A stretch of 64,000 nucleotides of DNA, from positions 310,001-374,000 of the forward strand of contig NZ_BDBR01000005.1 in the NCBI RefSeq assembly GCF_001613085.1, read 5' to 3'. A model generated the notes under the pieces. It saw nothing but the letters and a program-made list of their open reading frames with translations, did not search any database and was not told the origin of the DNA. Below are positions 26,185-37,710 of this stretch, piece after piece (position 1 is the first letter of the stretch; each line of letters opens with the position of its first letter). This DNA comes from Nocardia salmonicida NBRC 13393. GTDB taxonomy: Bacteria; Actinomycetota; Actinomycetes; Mycobacteriales; Mycobacteriaceae. Made by a program: the position numbers and the translations under genes.

Positions 26185-27363
26185 ATGCCCGCCACCTCAC
26201 TGCCCGAAGCCACCTCCGTCGTCATCGTCGGCGCGGGTCCCGCCGGGCTCACCGCCGCGATCGTGCTCGCCGAAGCCGGCGTCGACCATGTGCTCATCGA
26301 TCGACTCGGCGAGGGCGCCAACACTTCTCGGGCTGCGGTAGTGCATGCCAGGACGCTCGAGGTGCTCGACGGGCTCGGCATCGCGAGCGCACTCGTCGAA
26401 CGCGGAATCGAGGTGCCGACCTTCAAGCTGCACGACGGCGCGAAGACGTTGGCCACCATCGAATTCGGCGATCTCCCCACCGAGTTCCCGTACACGCTGA
26501 TGGTGCCGCAGGACGTCACCGAGCAGGTGCTCCTCGACCGGCTGCACGAACTGGGCGGCGCGGTGCACCGGCCGCTCACGGTCACCAAGGTCACCGAGGA
26601 GAACGGCAGCGTCACTGTCGAATACGTCGACGAGGGCGACCAGCGTGGTCGGCTCGTGGCCGATTACGTGATCGGCGCCGACGGCATGCACAGTGTCGTG
26701 CGCGAGCAGGCGGCCATCGGGTTCACCGGCGACACCTACCCGGCCTCCTTCATCCTGGCCGACGTCCGGATGAGCTGGCCGACCCCGCGTTCGGAGGTGT
26801 CGCTGCACCTGTTCCCCGAAGGCGTCACCGTGGTCGCCCCGCTCCCCGACGACGCCCACGACCGCTATCGCGTCGTCGCCACCGTCGACCAGGCGCCGGA
26901 ACACCCCACCCTCGACGACATCCAGTCACTGCTCGACACCCGTGGCCCCGCAGGCAAGATCCATGTGGACGAGGTCCTGTGGAGCTCCCGCTTCCGCGTC
27001 CACCACCGCGTAGCCGACCACTACCGCGCGGGCCGAATCCTCCTTGCGGGCGACGCCGCCCACGTGCACAGCCCGGCGGGCGGCCAAGGCATGAACACCG
27101 GCATCCAGGACGCCGCCCTACTCGGCACCCTCCTGGCGAAAGTCACCGCAGGCGAACCGGATTCGATCCTCGACACCTACGAAACCATCCGCAGACCGAT
27201 CGCCCTCGAAGTCGTGGACTTCACCGACCGCATGACCAGAATGGCGACCCTGCGGTCCACCCCCGCTCGCACCGCGCGCAACACCGCCTTCCGCCTACTC
27301 ACCCGCATCCCCGCGGTCCGCGGCAAGCTGGCCTATCAACTCTCAGAACTCGGCAACCGCTGA
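26185..27363 (+). CDS. FAD-dependent monooxygenase (PHBH-fold aromatic hydroxylase type)
   Basis: A 392-residue flavoprotein. The dinucleotide motif VGAGPAG is at about residue 14, the DG motif [10 protein letters not shown] at about 160, and the GD motif [22 protein letters not shown] at about 285. These define class A aromatic hydroxylases (TfdB/PheA/MhpA type) using NAD(P)H and O2. No thioredoxin-like C-terminal domain is present, so it is of the short kind. Substrate unknown; partner TetR suggests induction by an aromatic or drug-like compound. Its end overlaps the convergent dnaE gene by 28 nt. Confidence 0.88.
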   Translation: MPATSLPEATSVVIVGAGPAGLTAAIVLAEAGVDHVLIDRLGEGANTSRAAVVHARTLEVLDGLGIASALVERGIEVPTFKLHDGAKTLATIEFGDLPTEFPYTLMVPQDVTEQVLLDRLHELGGAVHRPLTVTKVTEENGSVTVEYVDEGDQRGRLVADYVIGADGMHSVVREQAAIGFTGDTYPASFILADVRMSWPTPRSEVSLHLFPEGVTVVAPLPDDAHDRYRVVATVDQAPEHPTLDDIQSLLDTRGPAGKIHVDEVLWSSRFRVHHRVADHYRAGRILLAGDAAHVHSPAGGQGMNTGIQDAALLGTLLAKVTAGEPDSILDTYETIRRPIALEVVDFTDRMTRMATLRSTPARTARNTAFRLLTRIPAVRGKLAYQLSELGNR

Positions 27364-30300
27364 CCCACCAGACAGCCGGGGCCGAAGATCGCTTTGAGCT
27401 CGCCCATCAGCGCCGGAGTACTGCTGATCCGGAAGCTGGGGTCGATCGAGTACCTCTTCGGCCCTTTGCGTCCGTGGAATTCGATGTGCAGTTCGGTGTC
27501 GCCCGGGTGGCGTCGCAGCGCTTCGCGTAGCGCTGCGACATTGCCCTTCGTGCAGGCCTGGGTCGTGATCTTCAGGACGACCGGCGCGCCGTGGCCATTC
27601 ATATCCGGCACGGTCAGGTCGTCACCGAACAAGGAGGTCCGCCCGTCGCGCACTGTGACGCGAGCGGTGACCAGGACAATCGCATCCTCGGTCAGCCGCG
27701 TGGCGACGGCCGCGTAGGGCGCGGGGAAGAACAGGACCTCGGCGCCCGCTTCGAGGTCCTCGATCTGCACGATCGCCCACGGCTCCCCCTTCTTGTTCAC
27801 CCGCCGATCGATCGCGACGACGATGCCCCCGAGAACGACGGTACGGCCGTGCGGAATCCGGCCTTCGAGAACAGCGGTGATCGAAGTGTCCGCGAGCGCG
27901 GCCAGCGTGTTCGCGACTCCGTCGAGCGGATGCCCGGAGACATAGAGCCCGAGCATCTCTCGCTCGTAGGCCAGGCGCTGCCGCTCGTCCCATTCCTGCT
28001 CGGGAACCGGAACGGCGAAGCTGCTGACCGAGGCTTCAGCGGTCATGAACAGATCGAATTGGCCTGCCGCAGCCGCTTTCTTGATCCCGACCACCGCGTC
28101 GACCGCCTCCGAATGTACCTGGTACAGGCCATGGCGACTGTGCCCTAAAGAGTCGAAAGCTCCTGCCTTGACCAGTGATTCGACGACCTTCTTCGCGCAG
28201 GCGGTGAGGTCGACCTTGTCGAGATAGTCGGAGAATTCCGTGAACGCGCCACCGGCCTCGCGCGCCCGGACAATCGCCGCGACGACCGGCGCGCCCACAT
28301 TGCGCACCGCTTCGAGCCCGTAGCGGATGTCGGTACCCACCGAAGAGAAGGTGGCGACCGACTCGTTGACGTCCGGCGGCAGCACCCGGATCCCGCGCTT
28401 GCGGCAATCGGCGAGGTAGATCGCGGTCTTGTCCTTGTCGTCGCCGACCGAGGTCAGCAGTGCTGCCATGAATTCCGCGGGATAGTTCGCCTTGAGGTAG
28501 GCGGTCCAGTACATGATGAGGCTGTATCCGGCGGCGTGCGACTTGTTGTAGGCGTAGCCGGCGAACGGCAGCACCGCCTCCCACAGCGCGGTGACGGCGT
28601 CGTCGCCATACCCGTTGCGGCGCATACCGTCACGGAAGTTCTCGAACTCCATCGCCAGCACTTCGGGCTTCTTCTTGCCCATGGCACGCCGCAGCAGATC
28701 GGCCTGACCGAGGGTGTACCCGGCCACCCGCTGCGCGATCTGCATGATCTGTTCCTGATAGACGATGAGCGCGTAGGTCTCGGACAGGATCTCCCCCAGC
28801 GCGTCGTCGAGCTCCGGATGGATCGGGATGACGGCCTCGCGCCCGTTCTTGCGATCGGCATAGGACCAGTGCGCGCCGACACCCATCGGCCCTGGCCGGT
28901 ACAGCGCGTTCGAGGCGACCAGGTCGTTGAATTCGGTCGGCGCCATCTTCAGCAGCAGTTCCCGCATACCCGCCGAATCCAGCTGGAACACACCGAGATT
29001 GTCGCCTCTGGCGAGCATGGCGTAGGCGGCCGGATCGTCGAGACCCAGTGTGTCCAAGTCGAGTTCGATGCCGCGGTTCGCAGCGATGTTGTCCAGGCTG
29101 TCGCCGATCACGGTGAGTGTGCGCAGGCCGAGGAAGTCCATCTTGAGCAGACCGATGGCCTCGCACGACGGATAGTCCCACCCGGTGATGACGGCTCCGT
29201 CCTGCGGGCGCCGCCACAGCGGAACCACACCCAGCAGCGGTTCGCAGGACATGATCACCGCGCACGCGTGCACGCCTGCGCCGCGAACCATTCCCTCCAG
29301 CCCGACCGCCGTGTCGTAGATGGTGCGCACGTCCGGATCGGACTCGATCAGGGTGCGCACCTCGGCGGCTTCGCAGTAGCGTTCGTGGGCCGGATCCATG
29401 ATCCCGGCGACGGGGATGTCCTTGGCCGCCACCGCCGGTGGCAGAGATTTCGTGATCCGATCCGCGAGGGCGAATCCGGGCTGACCGAACTGGACGCGGG
29501 CGGCATCCTTGATCGCCGCCTTCGTTTTGATGGTGCCGAAGGTGATCACCTGCGCGATCTTGTCCGCGCCCCAGCGCTGGGTGGCGTAGCGGATCATCTC
29601 GCCGCGCCGCCGGTCGTCGAAGTCGATATCGATATCGGGTGCGGACGGCCGCTCCGGATTGAGGAAGCGTTCGAAGAGCAGTCCGTGCTGGATCGGATCG
29701 ATATTGGTGATGGCCAGGGCGTAGGCGACGAGCGAGCCGGCGGCCGACCCGCGCCCCGGACCCACCCGGATACCGACCTCTCGCGCGTGCGCGACCAGAT
29801 CGCCGACGACCAGGAAATAGGCGGGAAATCCCTTGTCCCGGATGATGTCCAGCTCGAATCGCGCACGGTCACGGTAGGTGTCGGGGACACCACCCGGGAA
29901 CCGCCACCGCAGCCCGGCATCCACCTCGACACGCAACCAGCTGTCCTGGTCGTGCCCCTCGGGAACCGGGAACACCGGCATCCGGTCCTGGAACGCCCAC
30001 ACCTCGTCGTACGGTTCGACGCGTTCGGCGATCGCGAGCGTCGCGTCGCACGCGCCGGGCACCTCGTCGTCCCAGAGAGCGCGCATCTCGGCCGCCGATT
30101 TCAGGTAGTAGCCGTCGCCGCCGAATTTGAATCGGGTGGGGTCCGAGAGCGTCTTGCCCGTCTGCACGCACAGCATCGCCGCATGCGCCGCTGACTGCCC
30201 TCGCAGCACGTAGTGACAGTCGTTCGTCGCCAGCGGCGCGATGCCTGCCTTGGTCCCGATCGCGAGCAGGTCTTCGCGTACTCCGCGCTCGATGGCGAGG

Positions 30301-30887
30301 CCGTGGTCCATCAGTTCGAGGTAGAAGTTGCCGGGGCCGAAGATCTCACGCCAGGTTCCCGCGGCCTGATACGCCGCGTCGAACTGACCGAGGCGCAAAC
30401 GGGTCTGTACTTCTCCCGAAGGGCAACCGGTAGTCGCGATGATTCCGTCGGAGTATTCGGCGATGAGCTCGGCGTCCATCCGCGGCCACTTGCCGAGCTG
30501 CCCCTCGAACGAGGCGAGGGTGGACAGGGTGAACAGATTCCGCAAGCCGACGGCGTTCGCCGCGAGCATCGTCATATGGACGTAGGCACCCGATCCCGAC
30601 ACATCGTCGGCCTTCTGCGACGGATCGCCCCACCGGACCCGATCGGTCGACCGTCGCGAACCCGGCGCCACGTACGCCTCGATGCCGATAATCGGCTTGA
30701 TACCGGATCGCTGCGCCTGGCGGAAGAAGTCGGACGCTCCGTACATGTTGCCGTGATCGGTCATGCCGACCGCGGGCATCCCGAGCCGTTGCGCCTCGGC
30801 GAACATCGGGTCGACCTTAGCCATCCCGTCCAGCATCGAGAACTCCGTATGGTTGTGCAGATGCACGAAGGAAGCTGAATCGCCCAC
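27336..30887 (-). CDS. dnaE1: DNA polymerase III alpha subunit, DnaE1 type
   Basis: About 1183 residues, the length of M. tuberculosis DnaE1. The N-terminal PHP domain keeps the metal ligands of an active 3'-5' exonuclease (HLHNH near 9-13, TDHGN, GIEAY, YVHM, TGCPSG, NDCHY). The palm carries the catalytic PDIDIDFDD, and fingers, HhH and OB-fold regions follow. It is not the short DnaE2/ImuC type. GTG at 30887 is chosen because family similarity begins there ([12 protein letters not shown]); the frame extends to 31088 without similarity. Whether this is the replicative enzyme or a second copy cannot be told; the symbol names the type. Confidence 0.85.
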   Translation of the reverse strand: MGDSASFVHLHNHTEFSMLDGMAKVDPMFAEAQRLGMPAVGMTDHGNMYGASDFFRQAQRSGIKPIIGIEAYVAPGSRRSTDRVRWGDPSQKADDVSGSGAYVHMTMLAANAVGLRNLFTLSTLASFEGQLGKWPRMDAELIAEYSDGIIATTGCPSGEVQTRLRLGQFDAAYQAAGTWREIFGPGNFYLELMDHGLAIERGVREDLLAIGTKAGIAPLATNDCHYVLRGQSAAHAAMLCVQTGKTLSDPTRFKFGGDGYYLKSAAEMRALWDDEVPGACDATLAIAERVEPYDEVWAFQDRMPVFPVPEGHDQDSWLRVEVDAGLRWRFPGGVPDTYRDRARFELDIIRDKGFPAYFLVVGDLVAHAREVGIRVGPGRGSAAGSLVAYALAITNIDPIQHGLLFERFLNPERPSAPDIDIDFDDRRRGEMIRYATQRWGADKIAQVITFGTIKTKAAIKDAARVQFGQPGFALADRITKSLPPAVAAKDIPVAGIMDPAHERYCEAAEVRTLIESDPDVRTIYDTAVGLEGMVRGAGVHACAVIMSCEPLLGVVPLWRRPQDGAVITGWDYPSCEAIGLLKMDFLGLRTLTVIGDSLDNIAANRGIELDLDTLGLDDPAAYAMLARGDNLGVFQLDSAGMRELLLKMAPTEFNDLVASNALYRPGPMGVGAHWSYADRKNGREAVIPIHPELDDALGEILSETYALIVYQEQIMQIAQRVAGYTLGQADLLRRAMGKKKPEVLAMEFENFRDGMRRNGYGDDAVTALWEAVLPFAGYAYNKSHAAGYSLIMYWTAYLKANYPAEFMAALLTSVGDDKDKTAIYLADCRKRGIRVLPPDVNESVATFSSVGTDIRYGLEAVRNVGAPVVAAIVRAREAGGAFTEFSDYLDKVDLTACAKKVVESLVKAGAFDSLGHSRHGLYQVHSEAVDAVVGIKKAAAAGQFDLFMTAEASVSSFAVPVPEQEWDERQRLAYEREMLGLYVSGHPLDGVANTLAALADTSITAVLEGRIPHGRTVVLGGIVVAIDRRVNKKGEPWAIVQIEDLEAGAEVLFFPAPYAAVATRLTEDAIVLVTARVTVRDGRTSLFGDDLTVPDMNGHGAPVVLKITTQACTKGNVAALREALRRHPGDTELHIEFHGRKGPKRYSIDPSFRISSTPALMGELKAIFGPGCLVGQRLPSSES

Positions 30888-31057
30888 CGGGAACCGCCTT
30901 ACGCTGTCGACTGTCTCGCCGGTGCGCCTACCCTCGATACCTCGGTGGCCAAGGTGTTTACGACCGGATCGCGCTGCATTCCAACCCGCGGCATGGTGGT
31001 AGGTCGAACAACCATCGCGCCCCGGTGCACACCCGAGGCCTGTACATGGAGGTGGAC

Positions 31058-32116
31058 ATGGATCTCGATCTCGCTGCCGTGCGCACAATCGTTGCCGTGG
31101 CGGAGGAAGGTCAGTTCAGCTATGCCGCCGACCTACTCGGCATCAGCCAGCAGTCGGTCTCCAAACGCGTCGCCAAGATCGAGGCGCAACTGCGGACGAC
31201 CCTGTTCGAGCGGACGCCGACCGGGGCCGTGCTCACGCCCATCGGGCTGCGTTTCCTCCCGCACGCCAGGGCTATTCTGGCTTCCACCGATGCGGCGATA
31301 CGGGCGGTGCGCACGCCGTTGCGGGTCGCTGTGCACGGCGACCGGATAGCCGACGCCGAGGTGATGCGGTTCTATCGCAGCCATCGACAAGCTGCCGACG
31401 TCGAGACAGTCATCGCGACCATTACTCCACGCAATGCCGTGGTCGAGGGCAAGGTCGACGCCGCCTTCGCCAGGGCGCACTGGGCCGCAGCGCCGCTGCC
31501 GAGTGACATCACCGCTATCCCGGCTTACCTCGAACCACTGCGGCTGCTGGTCGGTAAGGACCACCCACTCGCCACTCGAACCCACGTGACGCTCGCCGAC
31601 CTGCGCCCTTTCACCGCTTGGGTTCCCGGCGCTGCCGTGCACTCCGAGTGGGCCGACTTCTACAACCAGCTCAGCCGTTTCAGTGGCATCCGCGTCGAGA
31701 CCGGTCCCAGAGCCGTGCCGATGGCGCGCATCGTCGAGCAGGTCACCGCCTCCCGCACCCTGGCCACCTTCATCGGCGAGGCGACCAGCACGCCGTGGCA
31801 CCCGGACAGCCGCCAGATTCCGATCACCGATCCGGTCCCCGCCTATCCCTTCGCCCTGCTGTGGAAAACGGCCAACCGCCACCCCGAACTCGCTCATCTC
31901 ATCGACCACGTGCGCGGTACGTACAACCGCGATGCCGCCCTCGGATGCTGGATTCCGGCGACCGACCGCGCCCTGTTCACCGCCGAACGCGAAAATGGCC
32001 CGCCCAGCGAAAACGCTGGACGGGCCACGACTTCCATCACTCGGCGTCAGGCCGAGCCTGCCTCCGCGTGCTCGTCGGCAGGCCGCTCATCCGTCTGTGA
32101 CTTGGCCCAGCGGTAG
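31058..32116 (+). CDS. LysR-family transcriptional regulator
   Basis: A 352-residue LysR-type regulator: winged HTH at about 3-62 ([27 protein letters not shown]), then an effector domain that ends near residue 310. ATG at 31058 follows GGAGGTGG at ideal spacing; ATGs at 31025 and 31046 are poorer. The last 30-40 residues are Ser/Arg/Ala-rich, run through the hairpin at 31996-32027 and into the 3' end of the convergent fadD19, and are unlike the family. It is divergent from dnaE. Target genes unknown. Confidence 0.85.
   Translation: MDLDLAAVRTIVAVAEEGQFSYAADLLGISQQSVSKRVAKIEAQLRTTLFERTPTGAVLTPIGLRFLPHARAILASTDAAIRAVRTPLRVAVHGDRIADAEVMRFYRSHRQAADVETVIATITPRNAVVEGKVDAAFARAHWAAAPLPSDITAIPAYLEPLRLLVGKDHPLATRTHVTLADLRPFTAWVPGAAVHSEWADFYNQLSRFSGIRVETGPRAVPMARIVEQVTASRTLATFIGEATSTPWHPDSRQIPITDPVPAYPFALLWKTANRHPELAHLIDHVRGTYNRDAALGCWIPATDRALFTAERENGPPSENAGRATTSITRRQAEPASACSSAGRSSVCDLAQR
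31996..32027 (-). terminator. terminator hairpin downstream of fadD19
   Basis: Fourteen-base arms TGGCCCGCCCAGCG / CGCTGGACGGGCCA with one mismatch and an AAAA loop, 20 nt beyond the fadD19 stop. It lies inside the 3' part of the convergent lysR frame. Confidence 0.7.
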
Positions 32117-33690
32117 TCCGGCTTGCCCGCGGGCGAGCGCTTGATCTCGTCGACGAACCACAGGCTGCGTGGCTGCTTGTACGACGCGATCTCCTGCGCC
32201 AGTACCGGTTTCAGGTCGGCCAGGGTGGGGCGGTTCTCACCGCGACACTGGACGACGGCGACGACCCGTTGGCCCCAGCGGGCGTCCTCGACACCGACCA
32301 CCAGCGCGTCGAAGATGTCGGGGTGCGCCTTGAGGGCGCCCTCCACCTCTTCGGGGTAGATCTTCTCGCCACCGCTGTTGATGCTCACCGAACCGCGGCC
32401 GAGCATGGTGACCGAGCCGTCCTCCTCGACGCGCGCGTAGTCACCTGGGATCGCGAAGCGGACCCCGTTGAACTCCTTGAACGTCGCGGCCGACTTGACC
32501 TCGTCCTTGTAGTAGCCGAGCGGGATGTGCCCGCTGCGCGCCAGCAGGCCGACGACACCGGAACCCGGCTCCACCGGATTGCCTTCCTCGTCGAGTACCT
32601 GGGTGGCCGCGTCGATCTTCACCCGAGGGCCACCGGTGTGGGTGGCGCCCTTGGCGACCAGGGAGAGCCCGCCGAAGCCGGTCTCCGAGGAGCCGATGGA
32701 GTCGGAGATCATCCGGTTGGGCAGCACCTCGAGGAACTTGTCCTTGAGCGAGGGCGAGAACAGCGCCGCGCTGCTGGCCAGCACATACAGGGTCGAAAGA
32801 TCGTAGGGCTCACCGGTTTCCGGGTTGCCTTCGGCGAGCGCGTCGAGCATCGGGCGGGCCATCGCGTCACCGGTGATGAAGATCAGGTTGATGCCGTGCT
32901 TGTCGACGGCCTGCCAGACACCGTGCCCGCTGAACTCCGGGATCATCACGGCCTTGCCGCCGCCGAACAGGCTGTGGAAGGTGGCCCACTGCGAGCCGCC
33001 GTGGATCATCGGCGGGATCGGGAAGCGCACCATCTGCGGGTTCTCCGCGCCGATCTTGGCCAGCTCCCACTCGTCCTTGGTGTACTCGCCGGTGACGAAG
33101 TTGATGCCCGCGCCGAGCACCCGCCAGACGTCCTCGTGCCGCCACATCACGCCCTTGGGCAGCCCTGTGGTGCCGCCGGTGTAGAGCATGTAGATGTCGT
33201 CGGGCGAGCGCTCCTCGAAGTCGCGTTCACCCGACGAACCGGCCAACGCCACTTCGTACTCCACGGTGTCCGCGCCGGTGGGGCCCTCGGTGCCGTCGTC
33301 GACGACGATCACCGTCTTCAGGGCGGGCACCTTGTCCCGCACCGCCGCCACCTTGTCGGTGTAGCGGCGCTCGTGGATCAGCGCCACCATGTCGGAGTTG
33401 TCGAAGATGTGCAGTAACTCGTTCTCGACATAGCGGAAGTTGACATTGATCATCACCGCCCGCGCCTTGAAGACGGCCACCATCGCCTCGACGGCCTCGA
33501 CGGTGTTCCTGGAATAGATTCCGACTTTGTCGCCGGGACGCACACCCTGTTCCAGCAGGTAGTGGGCCAGTTTGTTGGCCCGCTCCTCTAGTTCGGCGTA
33601 GGTCGACTCTCGATGTTCGCCGACCAGCACGATCCGGTCGGGCATCAAGTCGACGGCATGTTCGACGAGATCGGCTATGTTGTAGCTCAC
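32047..33690 (-). CDS. fadD19: steroid acyl-CoA ligase FadD19
   Basis: A 547-residue ANL-superfamily ligase. Motifs are [11 protein letters not shown] (P-loop, about 178-188), a [13 protein letters not shown] A5 region, [11 protein letters not shown] and the C-terminal lysine in [13 protein letters not shown]. Same length and position (divergent from echA19) as Rv3515c. FadD19 activates C27 side-chain acids such as 3-oxocholest-4-en-26-oate with ATP and CoA. GTG at 33690 ([12 protein letters not shown]) is chosen as the family start; the frame upstream runs into the KstR box. Confidence 0.93.
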   Translation of the reverse strand: MSYNIADLVEHAVDLMPDRIVLVGEHRESTYAELEERANKLAHYLLEQGVRPGDKVGIYSRNTVEAVEAMVAVFKARAVMINVNFRYVENELLHIFDNSDMVALIHERRYTDKVAAVRDKVPALKTVIVVDDGTEGPTGADTVEYEVALAGSSGERDFEERSPDDIYMLYTGGTTGLPKGVMWRHEDVWRVLGAGINFVTGEYTKDEWELAKIGAENPQMVRFPIPPMIHGGSQWATFHSLFGGGKAVMIPEFSGHGVWQAVDKHGINLIFITGDAMARPMLDALAEGNPETGEPYDLSTLYVLASSAALFSPSLKDKFLEVLPNRMISDSIGSSETGFGGLSLVAKGATHTGGPRVKIDAATQVLDEEGNPVEPGSGVVGLLARSGHIPLGYYKDEVKSAATFKEFNGVRFAIPGDYARVEEDGSVTMLGRGSVSINSGGEKIYPEEVEGALKAHPDIFDALVVGVEDARWGQRVVAVVQCRGENRPTLADLKPVLAQEIASYKQPRSLWFVDEIKRSPAGKPDYRWAKSQTDERPADEHAEAGSA

Positions 33691-33701
33691 AAGGACAAAA
33701 A

Positions 33702-33715
33702 TAGAACGTGTTACT
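33702..33715. promoter_or_regulatory. KstR-type operator between fadD19 and echA19
   Basis: TAGAACGTGTTACT matches TnnAACnnGTTnnA in 13 of 14 positions counted as fixed or free, failing only at the last base. Lies between the divergent pair and probably serves both. Confidence 0.75.
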
Positions 33716-33751
33716 GTTTCTGACAAGACTCAACTTGTCAGGAGTACGAAA

Positions 33752-34534
33752 ATGGCCCACTGCCTGGTCGAGAAACGCGACCATGTCCTCATCGTCACCA
33801 TGAACCGCCCCGAGGCGCGCAACGCCCTCTCCGGCGAGATGATGGCGATCATGCGCGACGCCTGGGACCAGGTGGACAGCGATCCCGACATCCGCGTCGC
33901 GATTCTCACCGGTGCGGGCGGGGCCTTCTGCGCGGGGATGGACCTGAAGGCGATGAGCTCGCAGCATCCGGGAGACACCGCCTCCAGCGGCAGCTGGGAC
34001 CCGGCCTACCTCCCCGCACTGCTGAAGGGGCGGCGACTGGCCAAGCCGCTGATCGCGGCGGTCGAGGGCCCTGCCATTGCCGGTGGCACCGAGATCCTGC
34101 AGGGCACCGATCTGCGCGTGGCTGGGGAAAGCGCCAAGTTCGGCGTCTCCGAGGCCCGTTGGGGCCTGTTCCCGCTGGGTGGTTCCGCGGTGCGGCTGGC
34201 CCGGCAGATCCCGTACACGGTGGCCGCTGATCTGCTGCTGACCGGTCGGCACATCACCGCTGCCGAGGCCAAGGACATCGGCCTGATCGGCCATGTGGTC
34301 CCCGACGGAACCGCCCTCGACAAGGCCTTGTCGCTGGCAGGCCAGATCGCCGACAACGGCCCGCTCGCCGTCCAGGCGATGCTGCGCACCCTGCGCGAAA
34401 CCGAGGCCATGCCGGAGAACGAGGCGTTCCCCATCGAGGCGAAGATCGGCATCGAGGTGTTCAGATCAGCCGACGCCAAGGAAGGCCCGCGAGCCTTCGC
34501 CGAGAAGCGCAAGCCGAACTTCACCGGTTCCTGA
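33752..34534 (+). CDS. echA19: steroid enoyl-CoA hydratase EchA19
   Basis: A 260-residue crotonase-fold protein: [10 protein letters not shown] near 24, oxyanion loop [15 protein letters not shown] (about 53-67), and the second loop with [15 protein letters not shown]. Position divergent from fadD19 matches Rv3516, which hydrates 3-oxo-4-pregnene-type and C22/C24 enoyl-CoA intermediates in cholesterol side-chain degradation. Length is normal. A convergent terminator hairpin follows. Confidence 0.92.
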   Translation: MAHCLVEKRDHVLIVTMNRPEARNALSGEMMAIMRDAWDQVDSDPDIRVAILTGAGGAFCAGMDLKAMSSQHPGDTASSGSWDPAYLPALLKGRRLAKPLIAAVEGPAIAGGTEILQGTDLRVAGESAKFGVSEARWGLFPLGGSAVRLARQIPYTVAADLLLTGRHITAAEAKDIGLIGHVVPDGTALDKALSLAGQIADNGPLAVQAMLRTLRETEAMPENEAFPIEAKIGIEVFRSADAKEGPRAFAEKRKPNFTGS

Positions 34535-34540
34535 ACGCCA

Positions 34541-34573
34541 CCAGGGCGCCGGGCTCGAGGCCCCGCGCCCTGG
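34541..34573. terminator. bidirectional hairpin between echA19 and VOC gene
   Basis: CCAGGGCGC (34541-34549) pairs with GCGCCCTGG (34565-34573), with a further GGGC/GCCC pairing in the loop. Between convergent genes; no T-run. Confidence 0.6.
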
Positions 34574-34586
34574 TCGGCTGGGGTGC

Positions 34587-35003
34587 TCACGCGCCCGGGT
34601 AGTCCATGTAGAACGGCTCCCACTGGTGGCCGTCGGGGTCGATGAAGGTGCGACCGTGCATGCCGACCTGGGCCTCCTGCGCTCGCTTGTCCTCATTGGT
34701 CTCCTCAGTGGCGCCCGCCGCGACGGCGGCGTCGGTCAGCACGTCGACCTCCTCGGCACTGGCCAGCGACAGCGCGTACCCCGCGGCGGCGGTGTTGATG
34801 GTGTCGGCGATCGGACGTGAGCTGAAGGTCGAGAAGAACGGCTTTGTCAGCAGCATCAGGCAGATGTTGTCGTCGATCACGATGCACGACGCGTTCTGAT
34901 CGGTGAAATCCTCGTTGACCTTCCAGCCCAGCGCCTCATAGAAGCCCTTAGAACGGTCGAGGTCGGCGACGGGGAGGTTGATGAAGATCATCTTGTTGCT
35001 CAT
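34587..35003 (-). CDS. VOC-family (glyoxalase/bleomycin-resistance fold) protein
   Basis: A 138-residue VOC protein: MIFINLPVADLDRSKGFYEALGWKV at the start and GRTFIDPDGHQWEPFYMD at the end, the two beta-alpha-beta-beta-beta units of the fold. Enzymatic role unknown. ATG at 35003 follows GAAAGG. It is divergent from a SigG-type sigma factor 149 nt away, a pairing that suggests the sigma factor controls it. Not part of the sterol pathway as far as can be seen. Confidence 0.88.
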   Translation of the reverse strand: MSNKMIFINLPVADLDRSKGFYEALGWKVNEDFTDQNASCIVIDDNICLMLLTKPFFSTFSSRPIADTINTAAAGYALSLASAEEVDVLTDAAVAAGATEETNEDKRAQEAQVGMHGRTFIDPDGHQWEPFYMDYPGA

Positions 35004-35152
35004 GGGATCAGCCTTTCGAGGCGTCGTTGCGGTCTCGTTCATGTAGACGCGTCGGCTGGTCCGGATTCATCGCATCCACACAAAGTTCGCGGAATCGGGA
35101 TAGTCCGTTTTCGGCTCTGTCGGCTGTCGGACCCCTGTGGCATCGTGAAACT

Positions 35153-36151
35153 ATGAGCGACGCCGCAACCGCCACCACCGGGCCTGATCCCGCTGTACTC
35201 GCCGAATTCGAGACGCATCGGCGCGAGTTGTGCGCCTACGCCTATCGCATGCTCGGCTCCTCGTTCGAGGCCGAGGACGCGGTGCAGGAAACCTTCACCC
35301 GAGCCTGGCGCTCCTACGATTCCTTCGAGGGCCGCGCGAGTCTGCGCTCGTGGCTGTACAAGATCGCCACCAATATCTGCCTGGACATGCTCGACCGTCC
35401 ACAGAGTCGTGCCAGACCGATGGATCTCAACGGGCCGGGCCGCCCGGATTCGCCGCTGCCCATGCCACAGCCCGATTACGTGTGGATCGAGCCGATTCCG
35501 AACGCGCTCGCCTTCGGCGCCGACCCGGCCGACCACGCCTCCACCAGAGACACCCTGCGCCTCGCCTTCGTCGCGGCCTGCCAGCACCTGCCCGCCACTC
35601 AGCGCGCGATCCTGATCATGCGCGAAGTGCTGCGCTTCTCCGCGGGTGAGACCGCCGAAGCGCTGATGATGTCGCCCGCGTCGGTGAACAGCGCGCTACA
35701 GCGGGCCAGGGCCACCATGTCGAAGGTGCAGCCCACCGTGACCGACAGTTTCGACGAGACCGATCCCGATCAGCGCAAACTGGTCGACGATTTCGTCACC
35801 GCGTTCGAGGCCTACGACATGGACACGCTCACCACGCTGCTCAAAGCCGATGTGGCGCTGTCGATGCCGCCGTTCGACCTCTGGATCTCGGGCCCGGAGA
35901 ACGTGGCCGCGTTCATGCTCAGTACGGGCAGCGCGTGCCGCGATTCGCGGATGGTGCCGCTGGTCGGCGCCAACGGCTCGCCCGCCTTCGGCCATTACAA
36001 GCCGAGCGAGGAGCCCGGCGTCTGGGTGCCGTGGTCGATCACGGTGCTCGAGCTGGAGGGCAACACCATCGCCGGCCTCAACTTCTTCCTCGACACCCAG
36101 CGCCTGTTCCCACTCTTCGGGCTCGAGCCGGAGTGGCGCGAGCCCGTCTGA
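35153..36151 (+). CDS. ECF sigma factor with SnoaL-like C-terminal domain, SigG type
   Basis: A 332-residue sigma factor of the TIGR02960/SigG group. Sigma region 2 is at about 18-85 (ELCAYAYRMLGSSFEAEDAVQETFTRAWRS), region 4 at about 140-195, and a SnoaL/NTF2-like domain follows (about 210-325), beginning DFVTAFEAYDMDTLTTLLKADVALSMPP. Such C-terminal domains act as built-in regulators in place of an anti-sigma factor. ATG at 35153 is chosen at the family start. Ends 13 nt from the convergent CoA-ligase gene. Confidence 0.88.
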   Translation: MSDAATATTGPDPAVLAEFETHRRELCAYAYRMLGSSFEAEDAVQETFTRAWRSYDSFEGRASLRSWLYKIATNICLDMLDRPQSRARPMDLNGPGRPDSPLPMPQPDYVWIEPIPNALAFGADPADHASTRDTLRLAFVAACQHLPATQRAILIMREVLRFSAGETAEALMMSPASVNSALQRARATMSKVQPTVTDSFDETDPDQRKLVDDFVTAFEAYDMDTLTTLLKADVALSMPPFDLWISGPENVAAFMLSTGSACRDSRMVPLVGANGSPAFGHYKPSEEPGVWVPWSITVLELEGNTIAGLNFFLDTQRLFPLFGLEPEWREPV

Positions 36152-36164
36152 GCGAGAACGGTTT

Positions 36165-37700
36165 TCACAGCAGGCGGCGCTTGTACAGCTTTCCGTTGGG
36201 ATCGCGGGGCAGCTCCGCACGGTATTCCACCGTGCGGGGCAGCTTGTACTTCGCGAGCTGACCGGCGGCGAATTCCAGGATGTCGGCGCTGAGTTCGTCG
36301 CTGCCCTCGGTGCCGGGCACCGGCTGCACGAACGCCTTCACCTGCTGACCCCAATCCGGGTCGGGCACACCGAGTACCGCCACATCGGCGATCTTCGGGT
36401 GGCTCATCAGCACGCCCTCGATCTCGGCAGGGTAGATGTTCACCCCGCCCGAGAGAATCAGGTCCGAACGCCGATCACAGAGGAACAGGTAGCCGTCCTC
36501 ATCGAAGTAGCCGATGTCGCCGACGGTGAACATCTCACCGACGCGCGACTCCTCGGTCTTCTCCTTGGCCTTGTGGTATTCGAAGCTGGATGCGCCCATC
36601 TTCATGTAGATCAGGCCCTCTTTGCCCGCGGGCAGTTCGGTGCCGTCCTGCTCGTCGAGCACCTTCACCACCGACCACGGCCACGCCTTGCCCACCGAGC
36701 CCGGCTTTTCCAGCCACTCGGCGCCGGTGATCACCGTGCCGCCGCCCTCGGTCGCGGCGTAGTACTCGGTGACGACCGGTCCCCACCACTCGAGCATGCG
36801 TCGCTTGGTGTCGGGCGGGCACGGCGCCGCACCGTGGATCATGCTGCGCAGCGAGGACATGTCGTAGCGGGCCCGCACCTCGTCGGGCAGGGCCAGCAGC
36901 CGGTTGAACTGCGTGGGCACCATGTGACTGTGGGTGACCTTGTACTTCTCGATCAGCGCGAGCATGCCCTCGGCGTCCCAGCGATCCATCAGAACGAGCT
37001 TGTGCCCCATCTGGATCGAGATCGTCGAGTTGTTCAGCACGGCCGTGTGATAGAGCGGCGAACCGCAGATGTGCACGTGATCGTCGTAGGGACCGAGGCC
37101 GAACAGACTGAAGTAGGCCTGGTTCGCCGCGGGAACGACATCGGGATCCGCGCCGGTCAGCGGGCGGCGAACGCCCTTGGGCCGACCGGTGGTGCCCGAG
37201 GTGTAGAGCATCGGCGCGCCGATGGAGCGCTCGTCCGGACGACCGGTGTCGGCGGCCCCGAGCCACGTTACCGGCCGGAACCCGGCGATCGTGCCCGCCG
37301 AGAAGCGGGCTTCGGCGGAGAGTTCCGCGAGGTCGGCCGCTTCGGCCGCGGTGTCTGCGAACCTTTCGCTGGCCAGGAATGCCGATGCCTCGCTGTCGCC
37401 GAGGATGTAGGCGATCTCCGGCGCGGTGAGGTGCCAGTTCACCGCGACGATGTAGAAACCGGCCTGGTAGGCGGCGAAGTACGCGGCGATCGCCTCGACC
37501 CCGTTGTGCAGCATGCTGACCACGACGTCGCCGGTGCGCAATCCGATGCCGCGTAGTCCGTTGGCGTAGCGGTTGGCGAGGGTGGCCAATTCTCGATAGC
37601 TGATCTCCCTACCGTCCGGGTCGACGAGGGCGATCCGTTCAGGATCGGCCTCGGCGATATTCCACAGTCCGAGGACTTCCGTTGTCTGCTGGCTGCTCAC
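36165..37700 (-). CDS. acyl-CoA synthetase, KstR-controlled (FadD17-like)
   Basis: A 511-residue ANL ligase with P-loop [11 protein letters not shown] (about 169-179), [32 protein letters not shown] and the C-terminal lysine in [13 protein letters not shown]. Its own full KstR box (37711-37724) and position among side-chain genes point to a steroid-acid:CoA ligase. FadD17 of M. tuberculosis, of similar length, activates the C24 acid; this could be its counterpart, but position differs, so the symbol is withheld. Same strand as, and 21 nt downstream of, the F420-type gene. Confidence 0.85.
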   Translation of the reverse strand: MSSQQTTEVLGLWNIAEADPERIALVDPDGREISYRELATLANRYANGLRGIGLRTGDVVVSMLHNGVEAIAAYFAAYQAGFYIVAVNWHLTAPEIAYILGDSEASAFLASERFADTAAEAADLAELSAEARFSAGTIAGFRPVTWLGAADTGRPDERSIGAPMLYTSGTTGRPKGVRRPLTGADPDVVPAANQAYFSLFGLGPYDDHVHICGSPLYHTAVLNNSTISIQMGHKLVLMDRWDAEGMLALIEKYKVTHSHMVPTQFNRLLALPDEVRARYDMSSLRSMIHGAAPCPPDTKRRMLEWWGPVVTEYYAATEGGGTVITGAEWLEKPGSVGKAWPWSVVKVLDEQDGTELPAGKEGLIYMKMGASSFEYHKAKEKTEESRVGEMFTVGDIGYFDEDGYLFLCDRRSDLILSGGVNIYPAEIEGVLMSHPKIADVAVLGVPDPDWGQQVKAFVQPVPGTEGSDELSADILEFAAGQLAKYKLPRTVEYRAELPRDPNGKLYKRRLL

Positions 37701-37710
37701 CCTTCGAATT

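Noticed and set aside
27336..30887. DnaE2/ImuC error-prone polymerase
   Set aside because: The protein is about 100 residues longer than DnaE2, has the [15 protein letters not shown] start and intact PHP ligands, and no imuA/imuB genes are nearby.
35153..36151. Treating the SigG-type sigma factor and VOC gene as part of the sterol regulon
   Set aside because: No KstR box lies between or before them, and their families have no known steroid role.
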